The notes under the pieces were generated by a model that did not search any database, was not told the DNA's origin, and worked only from the letters and a program-made list of their open reading frames with translations. Shown here piece after piece: positions 16,502 to 24,408 of a stretch of DNA of 25,898 bases. Made by a program: the position numbers and the translations under genes. Positions within the stretch are counted from its first letter, which is position 1, and the number at the start of each line of letters is the position of its first letter. The DNA is taken from assembly GCA_902462665.1 (NCBI GenBank), contig CABQCM010000001.1, forward strand, positions 1-25,898, given 5' to 3'. This DNA is from an uncultured Oscillospiraceae bacterium (lineage in GTDB: Bacteria > Bacillota > Clostridia > Oscillospirales > Acutalibacteraceae).

Positions 16502-16567
16502 ACCGGTCGGGAAGAAGAACCCCGTGCCTTTGATTTTAAGATCAAATAAATGTTTAGGAGCCTTGCT

Positions 16568-18667
16568 ATGAAACATGGTATGATGAAAACGAAACGGCTA
16601 CTTGCTGCCGCGCTGGTTCTAATCCTGGTACCGCTTGTTTTTGCCATGGCCACGTCGGCGGACTATTACCTGACTGGTATTGCCGGCATCGACAAGCAAA
16701 ACACCCCCAAATCCTTTGAATTGGTTCGCACCATCGGCAATTTCGAAGGAATTAGCGAAATGAAAAACCCCAACGATCTCTTTATTGACCAGAATGATAA
16801 TCTGTACATTCTGGACAGCGACAACAGCCGTATTGTGGTAACCGACAAAAACGGCACGGTGCTGCGGATAATCGAAGGGTCCTATGGCGTCGGTGCCGAC
16901 GGCAGCGGTCCTCAGCCGCTCAATCAGCCTCAGGGCCTTTACGTGGATGAAATCGGAGATATTTTTGTTGCCGATACCGAAAACGGACGTATTTTGCATC
17001 TGACGGGCGAGGGCGCTTTTGTTGAGGAGTTCTTCCAGCCTACGGAGGAAACCTACGACGAAACCTATCCCTCTAAGCCCAGTCATGTCGCAGTCGATTC
17101 GATGGGACGTATGTTCTGCACCAACTTCAAGGACTATCACGGCGTGATCGTCATTGATGGTGAAAACCACTTTTCGGGTTACATCGGCGCGACCAAGATC
17201 GAGGTTTCCTTCGTTGATAAGCTGCTTGAAATATTCGCTACCGAGGAACAGAAGGAAGCCATCGCCCGCGAAGTTCCGGCTTATTATTCCAACTTTGTTA
17301 TGAAGGACAACTTCCTCTATGCGGTTTCTTATTGGGATGAAACCAACCAAATCAAGAAACTGACTCCGGCCGGCTCCAATATCTATAGCGATATGTTTTA
17401 CGGCGAAGAGAATATGTCCACGGTGTTCAACTATTTGCCGGCATTTAAGGATATTGCAGTCGATGAAAACGAGATTATTTATGTTGCCGACGGCGTGACC
17501 AACAAGATTTATGTCTACGACCAAAACAGCAACAACCTGGCTGTGTTCGGCGGCAAGGGGAAGAGGGATAACAAGTTTGACACCATCGGCTCCATCGCGG
17601 TGGATTCCCAAGGGGATCTGTATGTGTTAGACAGTGTTATGAATACCATTCAGGTCTTCACCCCCACCGAACGTATGCAATATATCCTGAGCGGTACGAC
17701 CATGTACAACGAAGGTCGGTACGAGGATGCTGTTGAATCCTGGGGTAAGGTGCTGGAGTACGACTCCACCAACATTCTGGCCAACGTCGGTATGGCAAAG
17801 GCCGCTTATCGCAACGACGATTATGCTGAGGCGATGGAGCTTTATAAGGTCGCCTTTAACCGCGCTGGTTATTCTGAGGCTTACTATTATTACCGTTTGG
17901 ATTTTATCCGACAGTATTTCATTTGGGTTTTCCTTGGCGTGGTGGCCGCTATTGTTCTGTTGTGTTTCCTGATTTCCAAAGTGAAAAAGTACGCAGACCG
18001 CATTTCCTCTGAGCCGTTGTCCGAGAAAAAACGTTTGGGGCTTCGGGGAACCTTCCGGGCCGGAATATTGTTAATTTTCCACCCCATTGACTGTTTCTAC
18101 GCCATAAAGTACAGTCGAAAGAAAATTTCTTTCCTGCCGCCCATTATATTGACAGTATTGCTCATGCTGGTGCATGTAGTTTATCTCTATGCGGTGCATT
18201 TCCCCCTGTCCAGTTTCTTTGCCGCGTCAGGGGATATGTGGCAGCAGGTGCTGCTCTTCCTGGTTCCGCTGGCTTCCTGGATTTTTGTCAGCTATGCGCT
18301 GATTTCCATTGCCGACGGCAAGCAGACCTTCCGGGAAGCTTTGACCGCTAATATGTATTCCTTCCTGCCCTACATCCTGTTAATGCTGCCGCTGGCCGGG
18401 CTGTCGCATGTGATGTCGGCCACCGAAGCCGGATTATATGCCATTCTGACCAACGCAGTGATGCTGTGGTGTATTTGCCTGGTTCTGCTGTCAACCAAGA
18501 TTATGAACCAGTATAGCTTCGGCAAGCTGGTGGGGATGATTCTGATTATTATTTTCGGAATCATATGTCTGTGGATGCTGTGTATGCTGTTCTATATTGT
18601 GGTGTATCAAGCTGTGGACTTCTTCAAGGATGTGTATGAGGAGTTTGCCGTCATTCAAAATGGTTAA
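16568..18667 (+). CDS. NHL beta-propeller / TPR / Yip1-domain membrane protein
   Basis: A 699-residue fusion. After an N-terminal hydrophobic segment (LLAAALVLILVPLVFAMA) comes an exported propeller of NHL-type repeats (about 45-370). Repeats include NPNDLFIDQNDNLYILDSDN, QPQGLYVDEIGDIFVADTEN, PAFKDIAVDENEIIYVADGV and TIGSIAVDSQGDLYVLDSVM. Two TPR-like units follow at about 376-435 (YNEGRYEDAVESWGKVLEYD, YRNDDYAEAMELYKVAFNRA), then a membrane helix near 452-472 and a short basic linker. The last ~190 residues carry a Yip1-type domain with five membrane segments (FHPIDCFYAIKYSRKKISFL at its start). I take ATG 16568 because TAGGAG lies just upstream. It is placed between two permease pairs. The role is unknown; an external sensing or scaffolding unit tied to the transporter is an inference. 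Confidence 0.85.
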   Translation: MKHGMMKTKRLLAAALVLILVPLVFAMATSADYYLTGIAGIDKQNTPKSFELVRTIGNFEGISEMKNPNDLFIDQNDNLYILDSDNSRIVVTDKNGTVLRIIEGSYGVGADGSGPQPLNQPQGLYVDEIGDIFVADTENGRILHLTGEGAFVEEFFQPTEETYDETYPSKPSHVAVDSMGRMFCTNFKDYHGVIVIDGENHFSGYIGATKIEVSFVDKLLEIFATEEQKEAIAREVPAYYSNFVMKDNFLYAVSYWDETNQIKKLTPAGSNIYSDMFYGEENMSTVFNYLPAFKDIAVDENEIIYVADGVTNKIYVYDQNSNNLAVFGGKGKRDNKFDTIGSIAVDSQGDLYVLDSVMNTIQVFTPTERMQYILSGTTMYNEGRYEDAVESWGKVLEYDSTNILANVGMAKAAYRNDDYAEAMELYKVAFNRAGYSEAYYYYRLDFIRQYFIWVFLGVVAAIVLLCFLISKVKKYADRISSEPLSEKKRLGLRGTFRAGILLIFHPIDCFYAIKYSRKKISFLPPIILTVLLMLVHVVYLYAVHFPLSSFFAASGDMWQQVLLFLVPLASWIFVSYALISIADGKQTFREALTANMYSFLPYILLMLPLAGLSHVMSATEAGLYAILTNAVMLWCICLVLLSTKIMNQYSFGKLVGMILIIIFGIICLWMLCMLFYIVVYQAVDFFKDVYEEFAVIQNG

Positions 18668-18714
18668 TCCTGACTGACCGCACGACAACCCACTAAGAGC
18701 AAAGGAGTGTTCTC

Positions 18715-21477
18715 ATGCTTAGCAAAAAGAAGCTTAAACTGCTGCGTTGGCTATCCGTGGTTGTGGTGATCGCGGTGGTTTTCGGCTGTGTCACCGTAGC
18801 TTCTGCCGTTGGCAGAAACAGTCAGGAAAGACTGATGGTGGATACGCTGACCTATCAATACCCGGGTACCGCGGCCCCGGCCGTTGACGCTGCAAATCCT
18901 GCCGGATTTACCGAGATGGATCCGCTGGCTGGTACCGATTATATCAAAGCTGCGGAAAACGACAACCTGATCCTCTATTATATGAACAAAATTGAGGAGG
19001 ATCCCCGTCTCAGCGGCAGCAGCAGCGGCGGCTTTACCGGTACTACCGTTGCATCGACCCGCGCTTATCGGGAAAACGTTAAGGTCTACGATAAGCGTAC
19101 AGGATACACCTGGAGCGGCGTAGTCGATGACGAACAGTTGCTTGCGACCGATCTCACCGATATTTATTATAAGACCATGCAGTCTCTGGTCCGCTTTAAA
19201 TATATTGATCTGGTGAAACGCAGCACCTCCAACGACGAGAAGGATGCCTTTACCTACGATGAGTATCATACCCTAACAGTGGAAACTGTCCCCAATGGTA
19301 TCCGCTTTAACTATGATTTTGTTAATTTGGGTATTAAGTTTGCCATGGATTTTCTCATTGAGGGCGATACCTTCCGGTGCCTCATTCCCAACGATTTGAT
19401 TGAGGAGAATGAGGAAGGTCTGGATGCCTATGAACAAACCAAGCAAACCATTAACCAGTATATTGATCGGATTCGGGAAATCATTGCACAAATTGAGAAA
19501 AAGGCCGCTGCTCAAAAGGATCTCGACGAAGTTGTTCAAAATGCGATTACCAACGCGTCGCAAGGCATCAGCCAGCTTTTGATTACGCTGCGCGATCAAA
19601 CTGGTACGGGTACGCTACAAACGAGCAACGTCACGAGCGCTATGGCGCAAATTGACATGCTGGAAATGGCGGCAAGCGACATTATGCAGGATGACTCGCT
19701 GTTTGAAGAAATGAATGAAAAGGTGGAATTCATTGGAGAGGCGGCTATGAAGATGGCCACCGAACGCTCCACTGGTATGACCAAGGTCAGCGTGCTTCCT
19801 TACTTTGGATCACAAAATTCTAAAACCGACGGTTATGCTTTTTATCCCGACGACGGCGGTTCCATTTCTTACTTTAACCGCACGCATTCCACCATGTCGG
19901 GCGAGTATTCGCAGGATATTTACGATGAGCATTCCCCGTCCTGGCGCGTCAATTCGGCGGCGGTTGAAGTAAAAGAAGGCCAAGCCGGCTATAACGCCAA
20001 TTTTGTTCGCCCCGCTAAGCTTCCGGTCTTTGGTATCAAGGCAGGCAACAGTGCTTATCTGGCCATTGTGGCGCAGGGAGACGGCGATGCAGCCATCAAT
20101 TTTGCTCCGGTGCGTACGGCCATTGTGGATATCTCCAATGCCTTTGTTACCTATACCATGCGGCAAAGCACCCGGTATTTGACCGAAAACGGCGGCCAGA
20201 TGCTCGCCTACGATAACATTCGAACCAAGCAGGATTGGGAAGTGCGCTACAACATGCTGGCGAATGAGGATGCAGATTACTCCGGCATGGCCATGTCGTA
20301 TCGGGACTTTTTGATAGCGACAGACCAGATAAAGGAATCGCCCATTATGTCTTGGGACGCACCTCCGCTTGGCTTGGAATATTTGATTGGCGCAATGAGT
20401 TCGCGTTCTTCCTTTGTGAAGGAATATGTGACCATGACCCGTTTCAGCGATATTCAGGATGATTTGGAAGAGTTGAAAAACAACGGCATCAACAATGTCA
20501 TGATCACCTGTTATGGCTGGGCCGAGGAGGATTGGAAGAAGTCGCCGGCTCCTTTGGTAATCAACAATTCGGTCGGCGGGGTTAAAGGCTTGCAGGAGCT
20601 TGGAAAATACACGCAGGATAAAAATATCCTTCTTAGCCTGGAAATCCAGGGACAATGGGTGAAGCTCTCCGATATCAACTCGGCGATCGCCTCGGTCGGC
20701 ACTATGAAAGGCAAGAGCAAGATTGCCTTTGAAACATACGGCTGGTATGTGCTCAATCCTCTTTATTATTACAATAAGGTTATGAATCTGGATCACGGCG
20801 ATATCCGTACTTATAAGAATTTTGGTATTAATGCTTTAACCACCCAACAGACAGCTATGGTGTACGACTATAATGAGTATGGTACGCTCAATCGCACCAA
20901 AGCGGCCGGTCTTCTGGCTAAGGTTGGCGAAACTTCTCAGAAGGAGTTGGGCTATGCGGTTGGTTGGGCAGCTCCAGGCTATATGCTCAAGAACCTTGAC
21001 TGGAACGCTTCTCTTGAGCCCCAAAACAGCGGTTATGCTTTCACCGATGAGGATGTGCCTTTCTATCAGATGGTGATGCATGGAATGGTTGCCTATACTT
21101 CGCCGTCGGCCAACTACAACTACAACGAAACGCTGCAGGGTCTGCAATATATTGAATATGGTTATCTTCCCTTCTATTCTTTGACCGAAGAATCGCCGTT
21201 TGATTTGCTCAACGCAGGATACACCGATTTCTCCTCCTCGACTAGCAGTGAGTGGATGGAAAAGATCATTGCCAAGTGCAAGGATTATCAAGAAAACCTG
21301 TATGATGTTTGGAACGGGACAATGAAAAAGCATGCCCGTTTGAGCGATACCTTGTCGAAGGTACAATATGTTACCCGGGAGGGCAAGGATGTGTTCGTTT
21401 ACGTCAACTACGCTGCCAGCGACGTGACGGTTGACGGTGTGACCGTTCCGGCAGAGAGCTACAAGGTTGTCCGCTAA
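18715..21477 (+). CDS. large exported DUF5696-family protein, possibly glycoside hydrolase-like
   Basis: A 920-residue protein with an N-terminal signal/anchor helix (LLRWLSVVVVIAVVFGCVTV). Residues about 110-540 look like a beta-sandwich domain with VLPYFGSQN and DGYAFYPDDGGSISYFNRTH, patterns I associate with DUF5696. Residues about 550-850 look like an alpha/beta barrel: LGLEYLIGAM, DDLEELKNNGINNVMITCYG, LSLEIQ, GYAVGWAAPGYMLKNLDWNA, YQMVMHGMVAY. The C-terminus ends in a small beta unit (VFVYVNYAASDVTVDGVTVP), as in many glycoside hydrolases. An Ala-, Gln- and Glu-rich helical insert of about 120 residues (235-355) interrupts the first domain. AAAGGAG precedes ATG 18715. Enzyme activity is not shown; catalytic acids cannot be fixed by eye. 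Its place between permease pairs suggests action on the imported ligand outside the cell. Confidence 0.8.
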   Translation: MLSKKKLKLLRWLSVVVVIAVVFGCVTVASAVGRNSQERLMVDTLTYQYPGTAAPAVDAANPAGFTEMDPLAGTDYIKAAENDNLILYYMNKIEEDPRLSGSSSGGFTGTTVASTRAYRENVKVYDKRTGYTWSGVVDDEQLLATDLTDIYYKTMQSLVRFKYIDLVKRSTSNDEKDAFTYDEYHTLTVETVPNGIRFNYDFVNLGIKFAMDFLIEGDTFRCLIPNDLIEENEEGLDAYEQTKQTINQYIDRIREIIAQIEKKAAAQKDLDEVVQNAITNASQGISQLLITLRDQTGTGTLQTSNVTSAMAQIDMLEMAASDIMQDDSLFEEMNEKVEFIGEAAMKMATERSTGMTKVSVLPYFGSQNSKTDGYAFYPDDGGSISYFNRTHSTMSGEYSQDIYDEHSPSWRVNSAAVEVKEGQAGYNANFVRPAKLPVFGIKAGNSAYLAIVAQGDGDAAINFAPVRTAIVDISNAFVTYTMRQSTRYLTENGGQMLAYDNIRTKQDWEVRYNMLANEDADYSGMAMSYRDFLIATDQIKESPIMSWDAPPLGLEYLIGAMSSRSSFVKEYVTMTRFSDIQDDLEELKNNGINNVMITCYGWAEEDWKKSPAPLVINNSVGGVKGLQELGKYTQDKNILLSLEIQGQWVKLSDINSAIASVGTMKGKSKIAFETYGWYVLNPLYYYNKVMNLDHGDIRTYKNFGINALTTQQTAMVYDYNEYGTLNRTKAAGLLAKVGETSQKELGYAVGWAAPGYMLKNLDWNASLEPQNSGYAFTDEDVPFYQMVMHGMVAYTSPSANYNYNETLQGLQYIEYGYLPFYSLTEESPFDLLNAGYTDFSSSTSSEWMEKIIAKCKDYQENLYDVWNGTMKKHARLSDTLSKVQYVTREGKDVFVYVNYAASDVTVDGVTVPAESYKVVR

Positions 21478-21514
21478 CTAGACCATTGCTACTATAAAAA
21501 GGAGGGGAGTGCCC

Positions 21515-22522
21515 GTGAAAAACAAGCAGCACAACGAACCGGCTGCCGATGTGGAAAACACCGGGCTGAATAACCAATCCGACACTCAATCAACCGACGA
21601 GGCAAAAATCGTCGCGCCTCAAGCCCCAAATGCGGAGACTGTCGTCTCCGCTGGTGGGACGGCCGCCAAAAAGGTACGATCATTTTCATTGGAGCGCCGC
21701 CGTGCGGCCGCGGGGTATATTTTCACTTTACCCTTTATGATTGGTTTCGTTGCCTTTTTGATCTATCCGCTGGTGAAGAACCTGATACTGAGCTTGGGCA
21801 ACATCACAGAGATTCAGGGCCTTCAGACCGAATTTATTGGTTTTGAGCATTACCGGCAGCTTTTCATGGAGGATATTAAGTTTGTTCCCGCCTTTATTGA
21901 AACGCTGCAAACCACCTTCCTATGGACTCCTTTCATCTTGGTGTTTGCTCTTTTCATCGCGATTTTGCTCAATCGCAAGATCAAAGGCCGGGGTTTCTTC
22001 CGCGTCGTGTTCTTTATGCCGGTTTTGCTCGGCAGCGGCTATATCATGCAGCAGTTAAGCGGTTCGGCCAGTATTCTTGCCTTGCCGGAGGGCTTCCAGG
22101 ACTTTTTGACGTATTCTTTTAGCCCTCAAATCGCTGACTTTTTCAGCGAGCTGATTGGACAGATCATGAACGTGTTCTGGAAGACGGGCGTGCAGATCGT
22201 CATTTTCCTGTCGGCGCTACAAAGTGTTCCCGAGTCCTACTATGAAGCGGCCCGCGTGGATAATGCCAACGGCTGGGACTGCTTCTGGAAGGTGACGCTG
22301 CCGATGGTTTCGCCCACCATTCTGCTCAACGCTATCTACACCATCATCGAGAACTTCAGCTCCACCAGCAATGCAATCGGCGCGTATATTGTTCAGACTG
22401 GTATGAAAAACGCTGACTTTGAAACGGCGGCGGCGATGGGTTGGGTCTACTTCGCGGTAGTACTGGTGCTGGTCGGACTGATATTCCTGGTGTCTAGGAA
22501 GGCGGTTAAATATGACAAGTAA
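21515..22522 (+). CDS. CUT1 ABC transporter permease, LplB/MalF-like (pair 2)
   Basis: A 335-residue permease with an unusually long, polar N-terminal tail of about 65 residues (Asn-, Gln- and Thr-rich, then the basic KKVRSFSLERRRAAAG) before the first helix YIFTLPFMIGFVAFLIYPLV. Six membrane segments follow. The EAA loop reads EAARVDNANGWDCFWKVTLP: the usual Gly after EAA-x-x-D is Asn, with a Gly two residues later. I take GTG 21515 as start because AAGGAGG (21498-21504) lies 10 nt upstream; GTG 21509, in frame, is only 4 nt from it. It overlaps the next permease gene by 11 bp, so the two are translationally coupled and form the second permease pair of the operon. Confidence 0.9.
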   Translation: MKNKQHNEPAADVENTGLNNQSDTQSTDEAKIVAPQAPNAETVVSAGGTAAKKVRSFSLERRRAAAGYIFTLPFMIGFVAFLIYPLVKNLILSLGNITEIQGLQTEFIGFEHYRQLFMEDIKFVPAFIETLQTTFLWTPFILVFALFIAILLNRKIKGRGFFRVVFFMPVLLGSGYIMQQLSGSASILALPEGFQDFLTYSFSPQIADFFSELIGQIMNVFWKTGVQIVIFLSALQSVPESYYEAARVDNANGWDCFWKVTLPMVSPTILLNAIYTIIENFSSTSNAIGAYIVQTGMKNADFETAAAMGWVYFAVVLVLVGLIFLVSRKAVKYDK

Positions 22523-23468
22523 AGTAGATAACGTCAAAGTAAAAGCACGGGATTACCAAAAAAAGCTTTATAAATTCAATGAGCAGACCCTTCGTTTCAG
22601 TAAAAAGGGGATTGGCAATCTGGCTGGCAATCTGGTTACCTATGCGGTTTTGATTTCCTTGACGGTCATCTTCCTTGCGCCTTTTGTATACATGCTCAGC
22701 CGTTCGGTCATGTCGGCCAAGGATCTTGCTGACTTTTATAACGTCAAATGGTTGCCCCGTAGCTTTGTCTTCGAGAATTACAGCTATGCCTTTAAGATTT
22801 TGGATTATTGGAACACGCTGCTGCGTAGTCTTATTTACGCGGGATTGGCTACCCTGTTCCAGGTAATGTCCTGTTCTCTGGTAGCTTACGGTCTGGCGCG
22901 TATTCGTTTTAAGGGGAGCGGATTGCTTTTCGGCCTAGTGTTGTTTGCGCTAATTGTTCCCCCTCAGACCATCATCGTTACCCAGTATGTGATGTATTCC
23001 AATATGGGGCTGGTAGACACTGCAGTGCCGTTTATTTTGCCCTGTCTCTTTAGTCTGGGACTCAACGGCGGATTATTTACTTTTATTTTCCGTCAGTTTT
23101 ATCGGGGAATGCCGCAGGAATTGGAAAATGCTGCGCTCATTGACGGCACGGGCATCTTTGGTTCTTATTTCCGGGTGATTATGCCAAACGCCGCTTCTTC
23201 CATTCTGGTTACCTCCATTCTGTCTTTTATTTGGCACTGGAACGATTACTTTGAACCCAGTATTTATATCACCGACCGTAAGGCGTATTCGTTGACCATG
23301 ATGCTGCAAAATTTGAGTAGCAATACCCAGGCAATGTCGGGAGAAACGTTTACCAATGGTATTAACCTGGCTGCGACTTTCCTGTGCGCACTGCCGGTTA
23401 TCGTGATTTTCTTTGTCCTGCAGAGACGTTTTATGAAGGGCATCGAAACCACTGGTTTGGCAAACTAA
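22512..23468 (+). CDS. CUT1 ABC transporter permease, LplC/MalG-like (pair 2)
   Basis: A 318-residue permease and the last gene of the operon. An N-terminal basic tail of about 35 residues precedes LVTYAVLISLTVIFLAPFVY; then SRSVMSAKDLADFYNVKWLP and FVFENYSYAFKILDYWNTLL match the MalG/LplC layout. The EAA loop is ENAALIDGTGIFGSYFRVIM then P. The C-terminal motif QRRFMKGIETTGLAN resembles the family's usual QRyfvkGi-x-tGal-K ending, with Asn instead of the final Lys. It overlaps the previous gene (22512-22522), with AGGAAGG upstream as ribosome binding site, and is followed by a clear terminator. Confidence 0.92.
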   Translation: MTSKVDNVKVKARDYQKKLYKFNEQTLRFSKKGIGNLAGNLVTYAVLISLTVIFLAPFVYMLSRSVMSAKDLADFYNVKWLPRSFVFENYSYAFKILDYWNTLLRSLIYAGLATLFQVMSCSLVAYGLARIRFKGSGLLFGLVLFALIVPPQTIIVTQYVMYSNMGLVDTAVPFILPCLFSLGLNGGLFTFIFRQFYRGMPQELENAALIDGTGIFGSYFRVIMPNAASSILVTSILSFIWHWNDYFEPSIYITDRKAYSLTMMLQNLSSNTQAMSGETFTNGINLAATFLCALPVIVIFFVLQRRFMKGIETTGLAN

Positions 23469-23486
23469 GTTATTTTATTCCTACAC

Positions 23487-23517
23487 AAAAACGGAAGGCA
23501 ATCGCCTTCCGTTTTTT
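23487..23517 (+). terminator. rho-independent terminator of the ABC/DUF5696 operon
   Basis: The core stem ACGGAAGGC (23491-23499) pairs with GCCTTCCGT (23504-23512) around an AATC loop. A-tract upstream and six T at 23512-23517 extend it and make it able to act in both directions. Confidence 0.93.
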
Positions 23518-23690
23518 ATTTTGAAGATGCCTAGTAATAAATTCGGTAAGATGTAATTAAAAATGTATTTTTAGGGACGAGAATCTGATTCAGAACATGA
23601 ATGCTTGTCACCCGTGGAGTTTAAGGGAACCCCATACAGTTTTGAAATGCCGAAAAAAGGGATGCGGTTCGTTCCAATCGTTAGACGATG

Positions 23691-23931
23691 CAATCAAGGT
23701 AGCATGCGTTTTACGCAAAATCCTTGAAACGCCGGGAGCGTTACACTGCTTCGCCTTGCGCCGACATGGCTGCACCACGCGCCTTCCCGGCGCGTCCAAA
23801 GACTCTGTGTGAAAAATTTTCTTTCCAAAGATCACGCAGCTTTTGCAGTCGGCAAGGCGACGAAAGAAAAATAGATTTCTCTTCAGGAACGGCAACGCAG
23901 ATGGGCGGCCAAAGATGCCGCCCTGCGGCGC
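23691..23931 (-). repeat. ~240-bp interspersed repeat, copy 2
   Basis: The reverse complement of this segment aligns over its full length with 2370-2609. Exact shared blocks are at 23884-23898 (15 bp) and 23704-23716 (13 bp). The hairpin at its beginning (23904-23909 with 23917-23922, 7-nt loop) matches that of copy 1 in position and loop size, with a C-G pair where copy 1 has T-A and a G-C where copy 1 has G-T. The copies have diverged considerably, so this is not a recent duplication. Confidence 0.85.
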
Positions 23932-23946
23932 ATTGTACCCTGATTG

Positions 23947-24003
23947 CTTTGTCTAGACAAAGGAGAGATGGATGGCGGGAGCAGGCCATCCATCTCTTCT
24001 TTG
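23947..24003. repeat. nested palindrome and 19-bp hairpin next to repeat copy 2
   Basis: CTTTGTCTAGACAAAG (23947-23962) is a perfect 16-bp palindrome. Its right half also starts a 19-bp stem: 23958-23976 pairs with 23985-24003, with one G-T wobble and an 8-nt loop GGGAGCAG. CAAAG can thus pair with CTTTG on either side, giving two mutually exclusive folds. There is no T-run after the stem on the plus strand. Confidence 0.75.
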
Positions 24004-24286
24004 CTGATGAAACACGCTTTGTTAGACAGGCTTCGGGCCTCCGATGTAAAACGGAAGGTATCTTTTTCTATTTTGTCCCCAAAGACTCGGCCTTTTCGTG
24101 TTTCTGACAACAGATCATAAAAAAGCAAGACCGCTTGAAGTATGCGAAACGACAAACGGTGATAGCCTCCGCAAAATTGCGGCATGCTTCGGATATATTG
24201 GTCTTTCGTGACAAGGGAAATGTATTTTTCCGAGCGGCTGATAAACTTAATTCCAAAACGCGGAAATAGATTTACAGTATCGGCAA

Positions 24287-24310
24287 ATAATAACGGCATG
24301 CCGTTATTAT
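24287..24310. promoter_or_regulatory. operator 1, perfect 24-bp palindrome upstream of the XRE gene
   Basis: The perfect palindrome is centred on GCATGC and contains AACGGCATGCCGTT (24292-24305). The same half-sites, AACGG and CCGTT with a 4-bp spacer, recur at 24332-24345, with centres exactly 40 bp apart. This is a probable binding-site pair for the adjacent regulator. Confidence 0.75.
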
Positions 24311-24331
24311 ACTGCAGCCCAGCTAAAAGTC

Positions 24332-24355
24332 AACGGCAAACCGTTAAATTATAAT
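24332..24355 (+). promoter_or_regulatory. operator 2 and overlapping promoter of the XRE gene
   Basis: AACGGCAAACCGTT (24332-24345) repeats the operator 1 half-sites. It lies directly upstream of TATAAT (24350-24355), where a bound repressor would block RNA polymerase. The -35 element is poor (AAGTCA, 24327-24332, 17-bp spacing). A second TATAAT occurs at 24377-24382, so the exact start is uncertain. Confidence 0.65.
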
Positions 24356-24408
24356 GATTTTTAAAATGCAGCACGTTATAATTATTCACATCAGCGGGGG
24401 GAGATGCG

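Larger units (their letters stand above)
23518..24408. other. 890-bp non-coding region with repeat copy 2, hairpins and operators
   Basis: No convincing gene lies here; the short frames lack ribosome binding sites and those inside the repeat are not kept between copies. The region holds repeat copy 2 (23691-23931), a 16-bp palindrome and long hairpin (23947-24003), and two AACGG-N4-CCGTT operators (24292-24305, 24332-24345) ahead of the XRE gene. The part 24010-24280 has no assigned function; at about 24075-24095 its minus strand carries GTCTTTGGGGACAAA, similar to a block in repeat copy 1. Confidence 0.65.

Noticed and set aside
2370..23931. The whole segment between the inverted repeat copies as a composite transposon
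   Set aside because: The copies are strongly diverged, carry no transposase, and enclose the core gene mnmG, so joint mobility is not supported.
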